Origin: Stenogyne calaminthoides
Lineage: Eukaryota; Streptophyta; Magnoliopsida; Lamiales; Lamiaceae
Assembly: GCA_037126765.1 (NCBI GenBank)
Contig: JBBCBC010000012.1
Coordinates: 13,268,001 to 13,332,000, forward strand
DNA length: 64,000 bases
Direction: 5' to 3'
Shown here: one piece after another, positions 33,092 to 44,566 of the stretch
How the letters are laid out: every line of letters starts with the position of its first letter
Position numbering within the stretch: the stretch's first letter is position 1
Program-made: the position numbers and the translations under genes
Notes under the pieces: model-generated
What the model saw: only the letters and a program-made list of their open reading frames with translations
The model's database searches: none
What the model was told of the DNA's origin: nothing

Positions 33092-36000
33092 TACTCAAAG
33101 TCTGCTTTTAAGTATACTACAACACGTCTCGAGTAGTCCGTGACATCTAATGTCACCTACACGAACCTAATAATTTCTCCCACTTATACTCAAAGCAGAT
33201 AGGGCAACGGTCTTGACACCCATTCCACTCACATGTCTCTCGAATGTATTCAGAGGCGACGCTTTGTGAATGGATCTCGCTTAGGTCGCCCTCGACGCTA
33301 TCTTTGCCACATCTATATCTCCTCTCTTAACGATTTCTCGTATAAGATGTCTTTCCTTTAATGTGTTTATTTGACTTCGTGGACTCTTGGTTCTCTTGAA
33401 TTTGTAAATCGCCCCTAGCGAGATATTGCTAGACAAATTGAAACACCATCCAAGTCCACTAAGAAGATCTAGAGCCCAATCGGTTCTTTCACCGCTTCAC
33501 AAGCGCACTACTTACCCGAGTCCCATGGTTGAGTCGTTGATGCATTTTTGCTTCACACTCGTCCATTTGATGGCTACACTTCCCAAAATGAAAACACACT
33601 AATCGAGGCGTATAATTTCGAATCTATATCCGATTGGAAATCCGAGTCCATGTAGCCGATGGGGATTGGAGTATTTGGATCGATAAATCAACATTCTATC
33701 CCGAGTTCTTTTCGCACACTTCGAATGTTTTTAATCGTATTCCATGCACTTTCCTCGGTTTACTTTAATATCTACTATCATGCCTACGGCAGCGTATATC
33801 CGGTCTCGCATACGAAGAATGCATACATAAGGTTTCCGGCGGTAAAAGCACAAGGAATACCTTTCATGTCATCTATCTCCTTTTCGTCTTAGGGAACATT
33901 TTCTTGGATAGATGGATTCCAAGTCTGAAAGGTACGAATCCTTTCTTGGAATCTTGCATGCTGAATCGTTTCAAAAACAGTGTCAACGTATGAATACTTG
34001 CGATAACCCGATCATCCTTTTCTTGCGATCTCGAGTAATCTTGATCCCAAGGATGTGTCCGGCTTTCCCTAAGTCTTTCATATCAAACTATTTTGAAACG
34101 CCATGCCCTTACGTCTGACCACACCTTCACATCGTTCCCGATGATCACAATGTCATCTACGTATAGTACTAAGAATACCAATGCAGTTCCGACACGCTTT
34201 TTATACACACAACATTCAAACTCATTTTGATCAAACCCATAAGACTTTATTACATGATCAAAACTTTGGTTCCAAGCTCTGGATGCCTGTTTGAGTCCGT
34301 AAATGGACCTCTTGAGCTTTCAAACTAGGTGTTCTTGGCCTGTTTCAATGAAACCTTGGTGTTGTTGCACATAGATCTCTTTATCAAGACTTCCGTAAAG
34401 AAAGCCGTCTTGACATCTATTTGCCGATTTCAAGGTCGGTCTTGTGTGAATCGATAAGAGAATACGGATGGACTTAAGCATGGCTACGGGCGAAAAAAAG
34501 TTTCCTCATAATCGATCCCTTTTCTTTTCTCGAGTATAACCTTTTCGCCATTAGTCTTGCTTTTAAAGGTTTCAACCTTCCCGTCCGGTCCTCTTTTCCT
34601 CTTATATACCCACTTGCATCCAATGGGTTTGAGCCCATCAAGTGGTTCGACTAGCTCCCACACTCTATTATGAAACGTAGAACCCATTTCGGCTTTCATT
34701 GCTGTTTGCCAAGAATCTGCATCCTTATCTTGGAGTGCCTCGTCATATGTCCATTGGTCTGATTCCGAATCAAGTTCGAGGACTCTCCTATTTCCATGAA
34801 TCTCTCGGCCGTCTAACAACCCTCCCACTATAACGAGGCTCCAGTTGAAAACGTATCATTTGGTATATCATCTAAGATCTGATCAGACTTTGAGGTTTGC
34901 CCTCTAAGCTCATTTAAGGTAATCTCACTTCTGGGTTTTCTTTGGTTCTATAGTTTTCTTCCAAAATCTAAAGTGGGTGTGAATGTCCACCTTTTGATCT
35001 TCGGAACTATAGAACATTACCCTTTTTGTTCCCTCGGGGTATCCTACAAAAAAAATTTTAATTCGATCGAGGATCCAATTTACGGTTTCCTTGTCCAACA
35101 CGTAGGTCGGACACCCCAAAAGTTCTCATGTGTCTCATACTAGACTTGCGCCTGGGTCCACAATTCTTTGGGGTTTTGGAACCGATTTGGATAGCACCAA
35201 GTTCGTAATGTAAGTCATTTTTTTTCAAGGCATGACCCCGTAATCGACTTCTAAAGATCCGTATAACTCATCATTGATCTAACCATTTCCAAAAGAATTA
35301 TGTTGCTCGCTCTGCAATCCCCGCTTTTGTTGAGGGTTCCGATGCGATGAGTCGATGCAATCCCTCATCGATATAAGCAGTTCAAAAACTCATCGGCCGA
35401 GGTATTCGCCTCCACGATCAGATCGTAGAGACTTGATACATTTTTCCATATGATTCTCTGCTTGATCCTTAAATTCTTTAGAATTTCTCAAAGGTCTCAG
35501 ATTCATGCTTCATAAGGAAAATGTACCTTGAGTAATCATCAATAAAATTACTCATAACCTCCTCTTGCTTTGGTTAACATTGAACTACGTACATCTATGT
35601 GAACGATCTCTAACACTTCTTTAGCCCCATTCCCCTTGGCTCCAAATGCCATCTTGGTCATATTACCCTCCAAACATGATTCGCAGGTTGGAATCGATTC
35701 AACTTGGAGACGCCCAAAGAACCATCTTTCACCAACCTTTGGATCCTCTTTGGATTTATATGACCTAATCTTAGATGCCAAAGAAGTGTCTCGTTCACGT
35801 CTGATGAACGTTTTCTTTTCTCGGAAACAGTTGATGTGTTATAGGATACATTTCGTGAGTGGTGTGCACAGTTAATTGTATAGAGATTGTCCATCAATGT
35901 CCCGTAACAGATACACTCATCATTTCAAAAATGATGTCATTCTTATTAGAAGAAACTTAGTGTCCTTTAATCGAATTTTAGAAACTGAAAGTGAATTCTT

Positions 36001-36960
36001 TCTAAAACTGGGAACACAAAGATAATCTCAAAAAACTTTATCTTCAAAAGATAGGTGCACTTCTCTCACTGCTTTAACTGCTACTCATGTAGCATTGCAA
36101 TGTCTGCTACTTGCGTAGTATTGCAATAATCGTTACTACCGTAGCATTGCAATATCTGCCACTTACGTTGCATTGCAATGTCTTCTACTTTCGTAACGTT
36201 GCCCAGTGTGATGAGGATCTCACTTCCACTACGTTGCCGGATCATTTAGAACCCGTGAAGCCAACATGATTAGTGGATCTCGTATCAACCACTCACGAAT
36301 GAGAAGTATACGCCGCTAAACAAGTTTCAACAACTAGTGTGTGAGAATTACCTTTCTTTCCGTCCCTTTTGGGGTTGGAACAGGCAAAACCTCCATTGTC
36401 CTCTCTACCGCAGCTTAAGCACTTCCTCTTTGATTTTCCTTGACTCAACAAGCATTCCTCATCTTACCATTGCCCTTGGCAACAACGATTGAGTTTTATT
36501 GCTTATGGCCTTTGGTCCTCTTCTTTATCTTGCCTACCCTTGGCTTAGAAGATGAAGACGGACCACTTGCCGCAAAAGCTTGAGTTTGGTGCCTTATCAT
36601 CATTTCTTTCCGCCGAGTCCAAAAGTTTGCAACAAATTAGCTAGCGAGGCCAAAATGCTCAAAAACCTTTTCTCGGGCGAGAATGAAGTACCAAATTCAT
36701 CCGAGTCTCCGGATCATAATCTGCACTCGTAATCTCAAGTTTGTTCGGATGGGCCATCTATTTTGAGGACGAAATCCCTTACGGGTTTTTCCTCCACCAT
36801 TTTCAAATGACGACATCTCGCAAAGGTGATCTGACGAGTCCCGCATGTTTTGACTCGTCAGTTGGCTCATCTGATTTTTGTGTGTCAAAATCCACTTGTG
36901 CTTTTGTGCAGTTAGGACAATTATAATTTTCCAATCAATATAGTTTCCATACATATTGTA
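33092..36960 (-). pseudogene. Copia copy B gag-pol remnant
   Basis: Read from right to left. Gag starts near 36954 (NYIDWK, LTAQKHKWILT). Protease-region DNA follows at about 36450-35950. The GAG-pre-integrase zinc region is at 35897-35600 (LLWHLRLGHINPKRIQRLVK, then CESCLEGNMTKMAF). Degraded integrase runs to about 34900. RT begins near 34730 (SWQTAMKAEM, GCKWVYKRKRGPDGKVET, GIDYEETF), with SIYGLKQASRAW near 34290 and the catalytic LYVDDIV near 34150. RNase H remnants extend towards 33100. Frameshifts and stops occur throughout, so no domain is intact. An intact version would make the polyprotein for particle assembly, cDNA synthesis and integration. Confidence 0.88.
36080..36203. repeat. 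26-bp tandem repeat within Copia copy B
   Basis: About five imperfect units of the form GCTACT...GTAGCATTGCAATGTCT lie end to end. The 26-bp period is not a multiple of three, so expansion here would break any reading frame in the gag-protease region. Confidence 0.8.
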
Positions 36961-37605
36961 TTGACTTTAAGTATAATAACAGTGGATTAAAAGGTAACAA
37001 CATGCTGAACTGAAATAAACAACTATATGCAATAGCACAAGCATATCACAAGATTCGATCACATGCCATCATATTTAAAATCTCAAAAAAAAATATGAAC
37101 AATGCATCAGCCAACATCTCAAAACAGTTTAAATAAGCCACGTTGGGTGGGTCATTATTTAAACACATTCAAGCAGGTTACAAACAAGAACTGTTACAAA
37201 CCTTTAATATCCAGATTGATAGTTGGCTCCCACTTGACCAATATAAAATTGACAGGGACTCCGGAGAAGTATATGCATATCAATTTTATACCTAAGTAAT
37301 AACCATGATTAAATACAGGATTACTATTTCACTTTGATCGAGCCTCGTGGGGAGGGTCATCGTCGCCACTAGTAATAACCCACAATCATCCTTTAGGAAT
37401 TCATTCATGTGAAACCTATCTTTTGACCGTCCCGTGGGGGGAATTTCTCCAAAAGAATTCACAAATAAAAAAATTATGGAGGTCAAAATTAATTCAATTT
37501 TATTATCCAGAATAAAATTGTGAATTAATTATTTAAACATACTTAGTAATTTTGAAGTTGAGATTTTTCAATTTGGCAACCCTCATGCAAACACATTTAA
37601 ACAAA

Positions 37606-38520
37606 TTAAATAAAGCATAAGATAGCACAAATAAAATCAAGCAAAACAGAAAAATAAACATATTGGGCACAAATTATCCAATTGTCATGGTTTGATTTTT
37701 CTTGGCTTGATCTTGAAGAAACACGTCTCGAATTTCTCCCACTCGTTCGTCTCGAAAAAAATACTTCGTCTCGAACCGCCACGCCAAACAGCTCGCAGCC
37801 GGGATGCACGCCCGCATCCGGCCGGCCGCTTGGCCTAGGACAGCCTAGGCAGCCTCGGCACCGTCTGGCAGGCCACGCCCGCCAGCGCCTCGGCACGCCT
37901 CGGCAGCTGTCGGCAGGTGTCGGCAGTCCTCGGCAGGCGACGCGCGCGTCCGCGCGCATCCGCGCGCGCGCGCTCGCCCGCCTCCGCCTCGCCCGCGACA
38001 TCGGCCTCGCCCGCGTCTCCGCCCGCCGCGCGCGCCCGTGCGCGCGCCCGCGGCGTCCGCCCGGCCTGGAGAACGCACCGCCCGTGCGCCGGCTTGCATC
38101 CTCGCGCGCGCTCGGCCCGCCTGGCCTCGCCCTGCGCCCATAAGTGCCAGCGCGCGCCCGCGCCGCCTACGCCTGGTTCTGGATTTCGTCCTTTAATTCT
38201 TCATCTCTTCGTTCCCGATCCGGTTACAATTTATTTACAAAAAATAAATAAACCTAGATCTAGACTAGTCTATTACATTGATCAAATCAAACAAATCCTA
38301 GTCTACTCGTGGATTTTCTCACGAGGCAAAACAAATCCGAACGAATCGAATTAAAAAACCACAGTTTATATGCATGCAAAATAAAACATTAAAATCCATG
38401 ACAATTGGATACCTGCAAAACAGATCTAACAGTTCTACTATCCAATTTCAAATTTAATGTCCGTGAATTAAATTACAATTTAAAAAATTGAGAGTCAAAA
38501 CAAATGGGCTCGATACCGAT
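37606..38520 (-). other. Leader of Copia copy B with CpG-dense low-complexity block
   Basis: Between gag and the 5' LTR lies untranslated leader. Its centre (37780-38170) is extremely GC-rich with CGCGCG runs. The part 37606-37780 matches copy A (31060-31227), including the stretch that translates as HPGCELFG and SSQEKSNHD in both copies. A diverged primer site is at 38506-38520. Open frames on both strands are compositional. Confidence 0.75.
38506..38520 (-). promoter_or_regulatory. Diverged primer-binding site of Copia copy B
   Basis: On the minus strand ATCGGTATCGAGCCC follows the LTR. It is a changed form of the TGGTATCAGAGC seen in copy A, with a base change and a missing A. It may prime poorly. 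Confidence 0.7.
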
Positions 38521-40369
38521 TGTTGGGGAATGATTCGCACAGATCTATTCGGGGTGAATATTTAAATACAAATTTAATTCATTAATTATTACTAGCATGA
38601 ATTAATCCTATATTAATTCAAATAATAATTACAACAACATATCATGCATATAAAAAGCCACGTAAAACCTCTGGCTTGCGAATCTACGGGTTTACGTGAA
38701 CGTACCTCTCGGGATGGCAGTGGCTTCGGTCGGACGGACTAACCAAAAGGACTTCCCAAGTATTCCCTTAGCCCTTGCTCGACAATCCGGTGGAAGGATA
38801 CTCGCGAACAATTAACAAAAGGAAAAAATAAACTTTGTTGCACCACGTATGTGGATTTGCTAATATTTCCAGCACATGGAATTGTACTTGGGAATGAACT
38901 AATCATCCCCTATTTATAGGATAGGAGGAGCACGAAATTTTGTGAATTTTTCAATGTGGGATAAGACTTTTCTTGGTCACCAAGAAATCTTGAATATATC
39001 TCATATATTCTCTTTCCCATAATTAAAATATTCCACAAAAATCCACCTCCTCTATTATGGAGAATTTTCGAAAAATCTAAGGTGCAAGAATCCAAGATTT
39101 GGATCTTCTTGAACTTATGAGATATTCTTGTATTTCAAGAAATACATATCTTCCATAATATCTTTTCAAGAAAATCAAGAAAATCTTTCTTGCCCTCTAT
39201 TTTCCAAAAATTTCGAAAATCTCTTAATGAATAACCAAGTGGGAGATTTCTTGAATTTAATGAGATAATCTTGTATTCCAATAATACATATCTTCATTCC
39301 ATAACAAAATTCAAAGAAAATCTTTCTCCCTCTTTTATTCATAATTTTCGAATTTAATGAGGAAATATAAGCAACAATATTTATTTTATTTTAATCACCT
39401 TTTCAGTTATTGGACTATATGTTGGGCTACTCAGGGGGCCTTTAGGAGAATTAAGATTGGACCTTCTAATGGATCTTGAATATCTAATATTGAGCCACAA
39501 TATAATTCAAGCCCATAAATATTAATTAATCCCACTACATAATTAATATTGCACTATCCATCTTAACCCATATTACAGTCAATATGGCTCCGGTCATTAT
39601 TTCCGTGTTTAAGATTATCTAGCCCATTAATTAATTCAAGCCACTTTGAAATAGCTTTCCATTAATTAATATCTTTTGTCCTTGGTCGAGAAACGGTTCA
39701 ACATTATTATCCATACCGAAACAAATTCCACTTGCAAGATTTAGTATGATAAAACTTATGAACCTCCCAAGGGGCAAATCAAGCAAAAGCGTATTTTGCA
39801 CACGATTCTTCGTATTAAATCTTAGCAATCACATGTGACCAATAATATTGCCCAAGATAAAGTACGTATTGAATCTCTCTCTCGATTCGCTACCCATGAT
39901 AAGTCAAAGCAATAATTTACCGATCCCACGTGATCCTATATCGTGGGGGACGAAGGTTAAGAAACAACGAACCACCGAGGTCTAATTCTTCCATGTTCGG
40001 TTCAAGAATTTATCCTCCTCAGAGGTCCTATTCAACAAGATCATGCCACTAGTGTAATCTCTTGGTCAAGACAAACCAATCGAGCCTTACACCTCAACCT
40101 TTCGCGATGGTTGTTCATTTCCATCTAGGTCGTGAATGGCGTACTTATAGTTACAAGGGTCTGTTAATTTAATCTTCTGTGATCGGGTATCACTAAATTA
40201 ACTACAGTGTAACACGTACGAATTATTGAACAGTTATGAAATAAATATATATAACATTCAATCATATTTAAAGCATCAGTGATAAACAATTTATTTCAGT
40301 AAATAAGTCTGGAAATTCAGTTTCGATTATACAAAGTAAAAAGCATACTTTTCAGTATAATCCCCAACA
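38521..40369 (-). mobile_element. 5' LTR of Copia copy B
   Basis: 1,849 bp, edges TGTTGGGG and CCCCAACA. It drives transcription to the left. A minus-strand TATAAATA lies at 38911-38918. Its duplication partner TTATT is at 40370-40374. Confidence 0.95.
38911..38918 (-). promoter_or_regulatory. LTR TATA box of Copia copy B
   Basis: Plus-strand TATTTATA is TATAAATA on the coding strand. It is conserved at the same LTR position in the 3' LTR (about 31617), in solo LTR C (about 41956) and in copy A (about 29980). Confidence 0.6.
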
Positions 40370-40482
40370 TTATTTAATTTGTTTAAATGTGTTTACATGA
40401 GAATTGCCCAACGAAAAATTTCAAATTCAAAAAAATTACTAAGTATGTTTTAAAAAATTCAAAAATTTGTTTAATTTGTTCA

Positions 40483-41091
40483 TTCACGCAACCATACTTG
40501 AGATGCTTATCTGTGAATGAGGGGGAGTACATACTGAGCGAGATACATGAAGGATGCTGCGCAGATCACGCAGACTCCTGATCGATAACTAGGAAAGCAT
40601 TGAGAACAAGATATTTTTGGCCAACCATGGTCAGAGATGCAAAGGAGTTGGTGAAAAAATGCGAGAAATGCCAGAAGCTTGGTCCTCTGATCCATGTACC
40701 TGCATAAGAGATGAGAGATATGCACACACCGTGCCCGTTTGCCGGATGGGGGATTGACCTGGTGGGCCCCTTCCCCAGAGCAGCGAGGTAGAGGAAATTC
40801 CTGATAGTAGCCATTGATTACTTCAGCAAAAGGGTAGAGGTCGCCCCTTGGTCGAGATTGATGAGAATTGTGTGATTAGATTCATGTGGGGAAATATCTG
40901 TTGCAGGTTTGGAGTGCCAAAGATACTGATATCTGATAACGGTACACAATTCAATGGAGCAATAGTACAAGCTTGGTGTGAAGAGTTGGGGATTACCCAA
41001 AGATTAACTTTGGTGGCCCATCCTCAAGCAAATGGGCAGGTTGAGGTAACCAACAGAACTATTGTGTGCAACTTGAAAAGATTCCTCATTT
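40483..41091 (+). pseudogene. Gypsy integrase (zinc-binding and catalytic core), broken
   Basis: The HHCC zinc-binding domain is seen (EYILSEIHEG, DH, KKCEKCQKLG, 40520-40685). The integrase core follows with GWGIDLVGPFPRA (first Asp, near 40750), ILISDNGTQFNG (second Asp, near 40930) and HPQANGQVEVTNRT (Glu, near 41040). In-frame stops interrupt it after ADHADS, VPA and RAAR, and the frame shifts near 40845. It belongs to the gypsy element whose gag lies at 28060-28649. Integrase inserts cDNA into the chromosome; this copy cannot work. Confidence 0.9.
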
Positions 41092-41130
41092 GAGAGAAGA
41101 CCTGCATCCTCGAGGAAGCAGGGGGGGTTG

Positions 41131-43488
41131 AGGCCCTTAAAGGGTGTCGAATTGAGAAGCCTTTTGAATAAGGTTTTGAGAATTTAAGGCCCTTAAAGGG
41201 TGTCGAATTGAGAAACGAACCTTTTGACTAAGGTTCTGAGAATCTAAGGACCTTAACAGGTGTCGAATTGAGAAACGAACCTTTTGACTAAGGTTCTGAG
41301 AATTTAAGGCCCTTAATGGGTGTCGAATTGAGAAACAAACCTTTTGACTAAGGTTCTGAGAATTTAAGGCCCATAAAGGGTGTCGAATTGAGAAACGAAC
41401 CTTTTGACTAAGGTTTTGAGAATTTAAGGCCCTTAAAGGGTGTCGAATTGAGAAACGAACCTTTGACTAAGGTTCTGAGAATTTAAAAGGTGTCGAATTG
41501 AGAAACGTACTTTTTGACTAAGGTTCTGAGAATTTAAGACCCTTAAAGGGTGTCGAATTGAGAAGTGTGTTGGGGAATAAGTTGCACAAATCTATTCGGG
41601 GTGAATATTTAAATACAAATTTAATTCTTATAATTATTACTAGCATGAATTAATCCTATATTAATTCAAATAATAATCCAACAACAAATCATGCATATAA
41701 TTAATTCACGTAAATCCTACGCATGCGAAATTCTACGAGTTTACGTGAACGTACCTCTTGGGATGGCAACGGTCTGACAGATTAGACTAACCAAAAGAAC
41801 TTCCCAAGTATTCCCTTAATCCTTGTTCGACTATCCGGTGGTAGGACACTTGTGAACAATTAACAAAAGGAAAATAAATTATGTTGCACCACCTTTGTGG
41901 ATTTACTAATTTTTCCAGCACATGGAATTGTACTTGGGAATGAAAGAGTCATCCCCTATTTATAGAGCACAAGTGGTCGAAAATTGTGGGCAAAAATAAT
42001 GTGGAAAAATCTTTTCTTGATCTCCAAGAAATCTTGAATATATCTCCTATATTCTTTTTTTCCATAATTATAATATTCCACAAAATCCCACTTACTCTTT
42101 GTTATGGAGTAATTTTCGAAAATTATAGGCAAGATTCCAAGATTTGGATCTTCTTGAATTTATGAGATATTCTTGTATTTCAAGAAATACATATCTTCCA
42201 TAATATTTTTTCAAGAAAATCAAGAAAATCTTTCTTGCCCTTAACTATCAAAAATTTCGAAATTTATCTTCATGAATAACCAAGTGAGAGATTTCTTGAA
42301 TTTAATGAGATAATCTTGTATTCCAAGAATACATATCTTCATTCCATAACAAAATTCAAAGAAAATCTTTCTCCCCTTTTATCCATGAATTTCAAAAATA
42401 ATAAGGAAAAATAAGCAACAATATTTATTTTATTTTAAACACATTTTTCAGTTATTGGACTATATGTTGGGCTACTCAGGGGGCCTTTAGGAGAATTAAG
42501 ATTGGACCTTCCAATGGATCTTGAATTATCAATATTGAGCCACGATATTATTCAAGCCTATAAATATTAATTAATCCCACTACATAATTAATATTGCACT
42601 ATCCATCTTAACCCATATTACAGTCAATATGGCTCCCAGTTATTATTTCCCGTGTTTAAGATTATCTAGCCCATTAATTAATTCAAGCCACTGAAATAGT
42701 TTTCCGTTAATTAATATCTTTTGTCCTTGGTCAAGGAACGGTTCAACATTATTATCCATACCGGAAACTAATTCCACTTGCAAGATTTGGTATGATAAAG
42801 CTTATGAACCTCCCAAGGGGGCAAATCAAACAAGCGTACTTGCACACGATTCTCCGTATTAAATCTTAGCAATCACATGTGACCAATAATATTGCCCAAG
42901 ATAAAAAGTATTGAATCTCGTTGATTCTCTACCCATGATAAGTCAAAGGTAATAGTTACCAATCACACGTGATCCTATTTAAGGAACGAAGATTAAGAAA
43001 TAACGAACCGCTGAGGTCTAATTCTTCCTTGTTCGATTCAAGAATTTGTCCTCCTCAGAGGTCCTATTCAATTACATCGATCATGCACTAGTGTAATCTC
43101 TTGGTCAAGACAAGCCAATCCGAGCCTTACACTTCAACCTTTCACGATGGGTTGTTCATTTCCATCTAGGTCGTGAATGGCGTACTTTTAGAGTTACAGG
43201 GGTCGTTAATTAATCTTCTGTGATCTGGTATCACTAAATTAACTACAATGTAACACGCATTTAATTATTGAAACAGTTATCAAAGAAATATATGTAACAT
43301 TCGATAATATTTAAAGCATCAGTGATAAACAATTTATTTCAGTAAATAAGTCCGAAATTCAGTTTTGATTATACAGAGTAAAAAGCATACTTTCCAGTAT
43401 AATCCCAACAAAGTGAACCTTTTGATTAAGGTTATGAGAATTTAAGGCCCTTAAAGGGTGTCGAATTGAGAAACGAACCTTTTGACTG
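41131..43488 (+). repeat. 60-bp minisatellite of the gypsy element, split by a solo LTR
   Basis: About eight units of roughly 60 bp (AAGGCCCTTAAAGGGTGTCG, then AATTGAGAAACGAACC, then TTTTGACTAAGGTTCTGAG) run from 41131 to 41567, and one more from 43411 to 43488. One unit is shortened near 41480. The array lies between integrase and the 3' LTR. A Copia solo LTR (41568-43410) sits between the last two units. Confidence 0.93.
41568..43410 (-). mobile_element. Solo LTR C, Angela-like Copia family
   Basis: 1,843 bp with edges TGTTGGGGAATAAG and ATAATCCCAACA, flanked by the perfect duplication AAGTG (41563-41567 and 43411-43415). It is the same family as copies A and B, in the orientation of B. 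It inserted in the minisatellite of the gypsy element. Confidence 0.95.
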
Positions 43489-44053
43489 GTGAGAGGGTCT
43501 TGATCCGCGTGAACTAAGAAGTAGACTGAAGGAGTTAGTTCTGATATTCAAGGGAGTTATACGCAGGAGATTGGAGGTTGAGAGAAAAGCGGAACCTCCG
43601 GATTATGATCAAGGGCTCATACCAATGATCCCTGAATAGAAAGAGGAGAACTTGGGAGACGTGAGTCAGCCCCAGATAGAGGGGGGAGTAATGGCGAGAC
43701 ATGATCTGAACATGGATTGAGTGGAGGAAGAAGAGAAACCTCCAATTGGAGGGAATTAAATATTCCATCCAAGTATCACGAAACACACACAAGGACACAA
43801 TCACCTGATTTTACATACTTACACTTGAATACTTTGAGTTGAGCTATTGAATACGATTTCACTTGAGATTAAGAGTGATAACTAACTTGAGCGTCGGAGA
43901 GCCCGCGTCGGAGTCCCCCTCCGACGTGTTTTTCAGGTACCAACGTGGAAATTGGAGAGGTTCCTGTAGTCAAAGCTCGAAGGATTTTCAACATTCAACG
44001 TACGAATCCCCATTGAATTCCAGGTCATCTCTTGACCACTTTTTTGCACATCA
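43488..44053 (+). mobile_element. 3' LTR of the gypsy element, 5' part deleted
   Basis: It matches the last 566 bp of the LTR (compare from 26486 in the 5' LTR) and ends TTTTTTGCACATCA, followed by the duplication CACGT. The LTR start and polypurine tract are missing, and the minisatellite abuts the remaining LTR directly. Confidence 0.92.
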
Positions 44054-44566
44054 CACGTGAACCCAGTTTCATGGGAGACATACTCATTTTGTATATGTTA
44101 CTCATTTTTTAGCACTTATTTTACATTTTCAAATGTATGATTTTGATTTTTTTAATATTCTCATACTGAGAAAAAAAATATTTTTAGGTCTATAAATTAA
44201 GGGGGTTGTATTTTAAGGGTCTATAAATTAAGGGGGTTGTATTTTAAGGGTCTATAAATTAAGGGGGTTGTATATTCTCATTTTTCAGTTTGGCAAAAAT
44301 AGGACATTAATTTTTTTTCGTTGCAAATTTATGCTCGTAAAGTTTGAGTTTTTTCAAATTTAGACCTGTAAATTATTATTTTTTGTACATTTAGACTATT
44401 AGAGCTATCAGTGGAAAAATGGTGTACATTTACCAAAGGAAAAGGTTAATGTCCTACTTATAGTCCTTAAAACATAACCATCCTTAAAAGTTACGGGCAT
44501 AAAAATTATTTATCTCCCATAGTGCATACCCTGTTTAGAATTTCTGAATCCGCCAAAATTCAACAT
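44054..44566. other. Old host flank with 31-bp tandem repeat
   Basis: This continues the DNA left of 24480 that the gypsy element split. At about 44188-44275 there are nearly three units of a 31-bp repeat (GGTCTATAAATTAAGGGGGT...). No gene is seen. Confidence 0.6.

Larger units (their letters stand above)
31228..40369 (-). mobile_element. Complete Angela-like Copia retrotransposon, copy B (9,142 bp)
   Basis: Two full LTRs (31228-33079 and 38521-40369) enclose a 5.4-kb interior, and the whole is flanked by the perfect duplication TTATT (31223-31227 and 40370-40374). On the minus strand the order is LTR, primer site, GC-rich leader, gag, protease, integrase, RT-RNase H, polypurine tract, LTR, which is Copia order. 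LTR length (about 1.85 kb) and the AAGTGGGAGAT polypurine tract resemble the Angela/BARE lineage. The interior is full of stops and frameshifts, while the LTR pair is very similar. Confidence 0.95.
28650..40475 (+). mobile_element. Angela-like Copia copy A: 5' LTR and leader only, interrupted by copy B
   Basis: It starts with an LTR at 28650 (left flank GATTC, 28645-28649) and continues through primer site and leader to 31227. There copy B is inserted, with duplication TTATT. It resumes at 40375, matching the leader of B (compare 37541-37612), and fades out near 40455-40475. All of gag-pol and the 3' LTR are missing, and gypsy integrase follows directly. One deletion removed the 3' part of A together with gypsy PR-RT-RNase H. 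Confidence 0.85.
24480..44053 (+). mobile_element. Tat-like Ty3/gypsy retrotransposon carrying four nested Copia insertions
   Basis: The outer edges are TGATGGGAAATATTTATG at 24480 and GCACATCA at 44053, flanked by the perfect 5-bp duplication CACGT (24475-24479 and 44054-44058). In order: 5' LTR (24480-27053), primer-binding site (27054), leader, gag (about 28060-28649), integrase (about 40483-41091), 60-bp minisatellite, and a 3' LTR lacking its first part (43488-44053). Protease, RT and RNase H are gone, lost in a deletion whose right edge is near 40475. Nested within are a SIRE-type solo LTR, Copia A, Copia B and Copia solo LTR C. The gag type and primer site suggest the Tat group of non-chromovirus gypsy elements. 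Confidence 0.9.

Noticed and set aside
37606..38354. Several long frames of 98-153 codons in the GC-rich block
   Set aside because: Same reason: low-complexity CpG-rich leader of Copia copy B with open frames on both strands at once.
41131..41567. Regularly spaced repeat that superficially resembles a CRISPR array
   Set aside because: The units are contiguous 60-bp tandem repeats without unique spacers, inside a plant retrotransposon.
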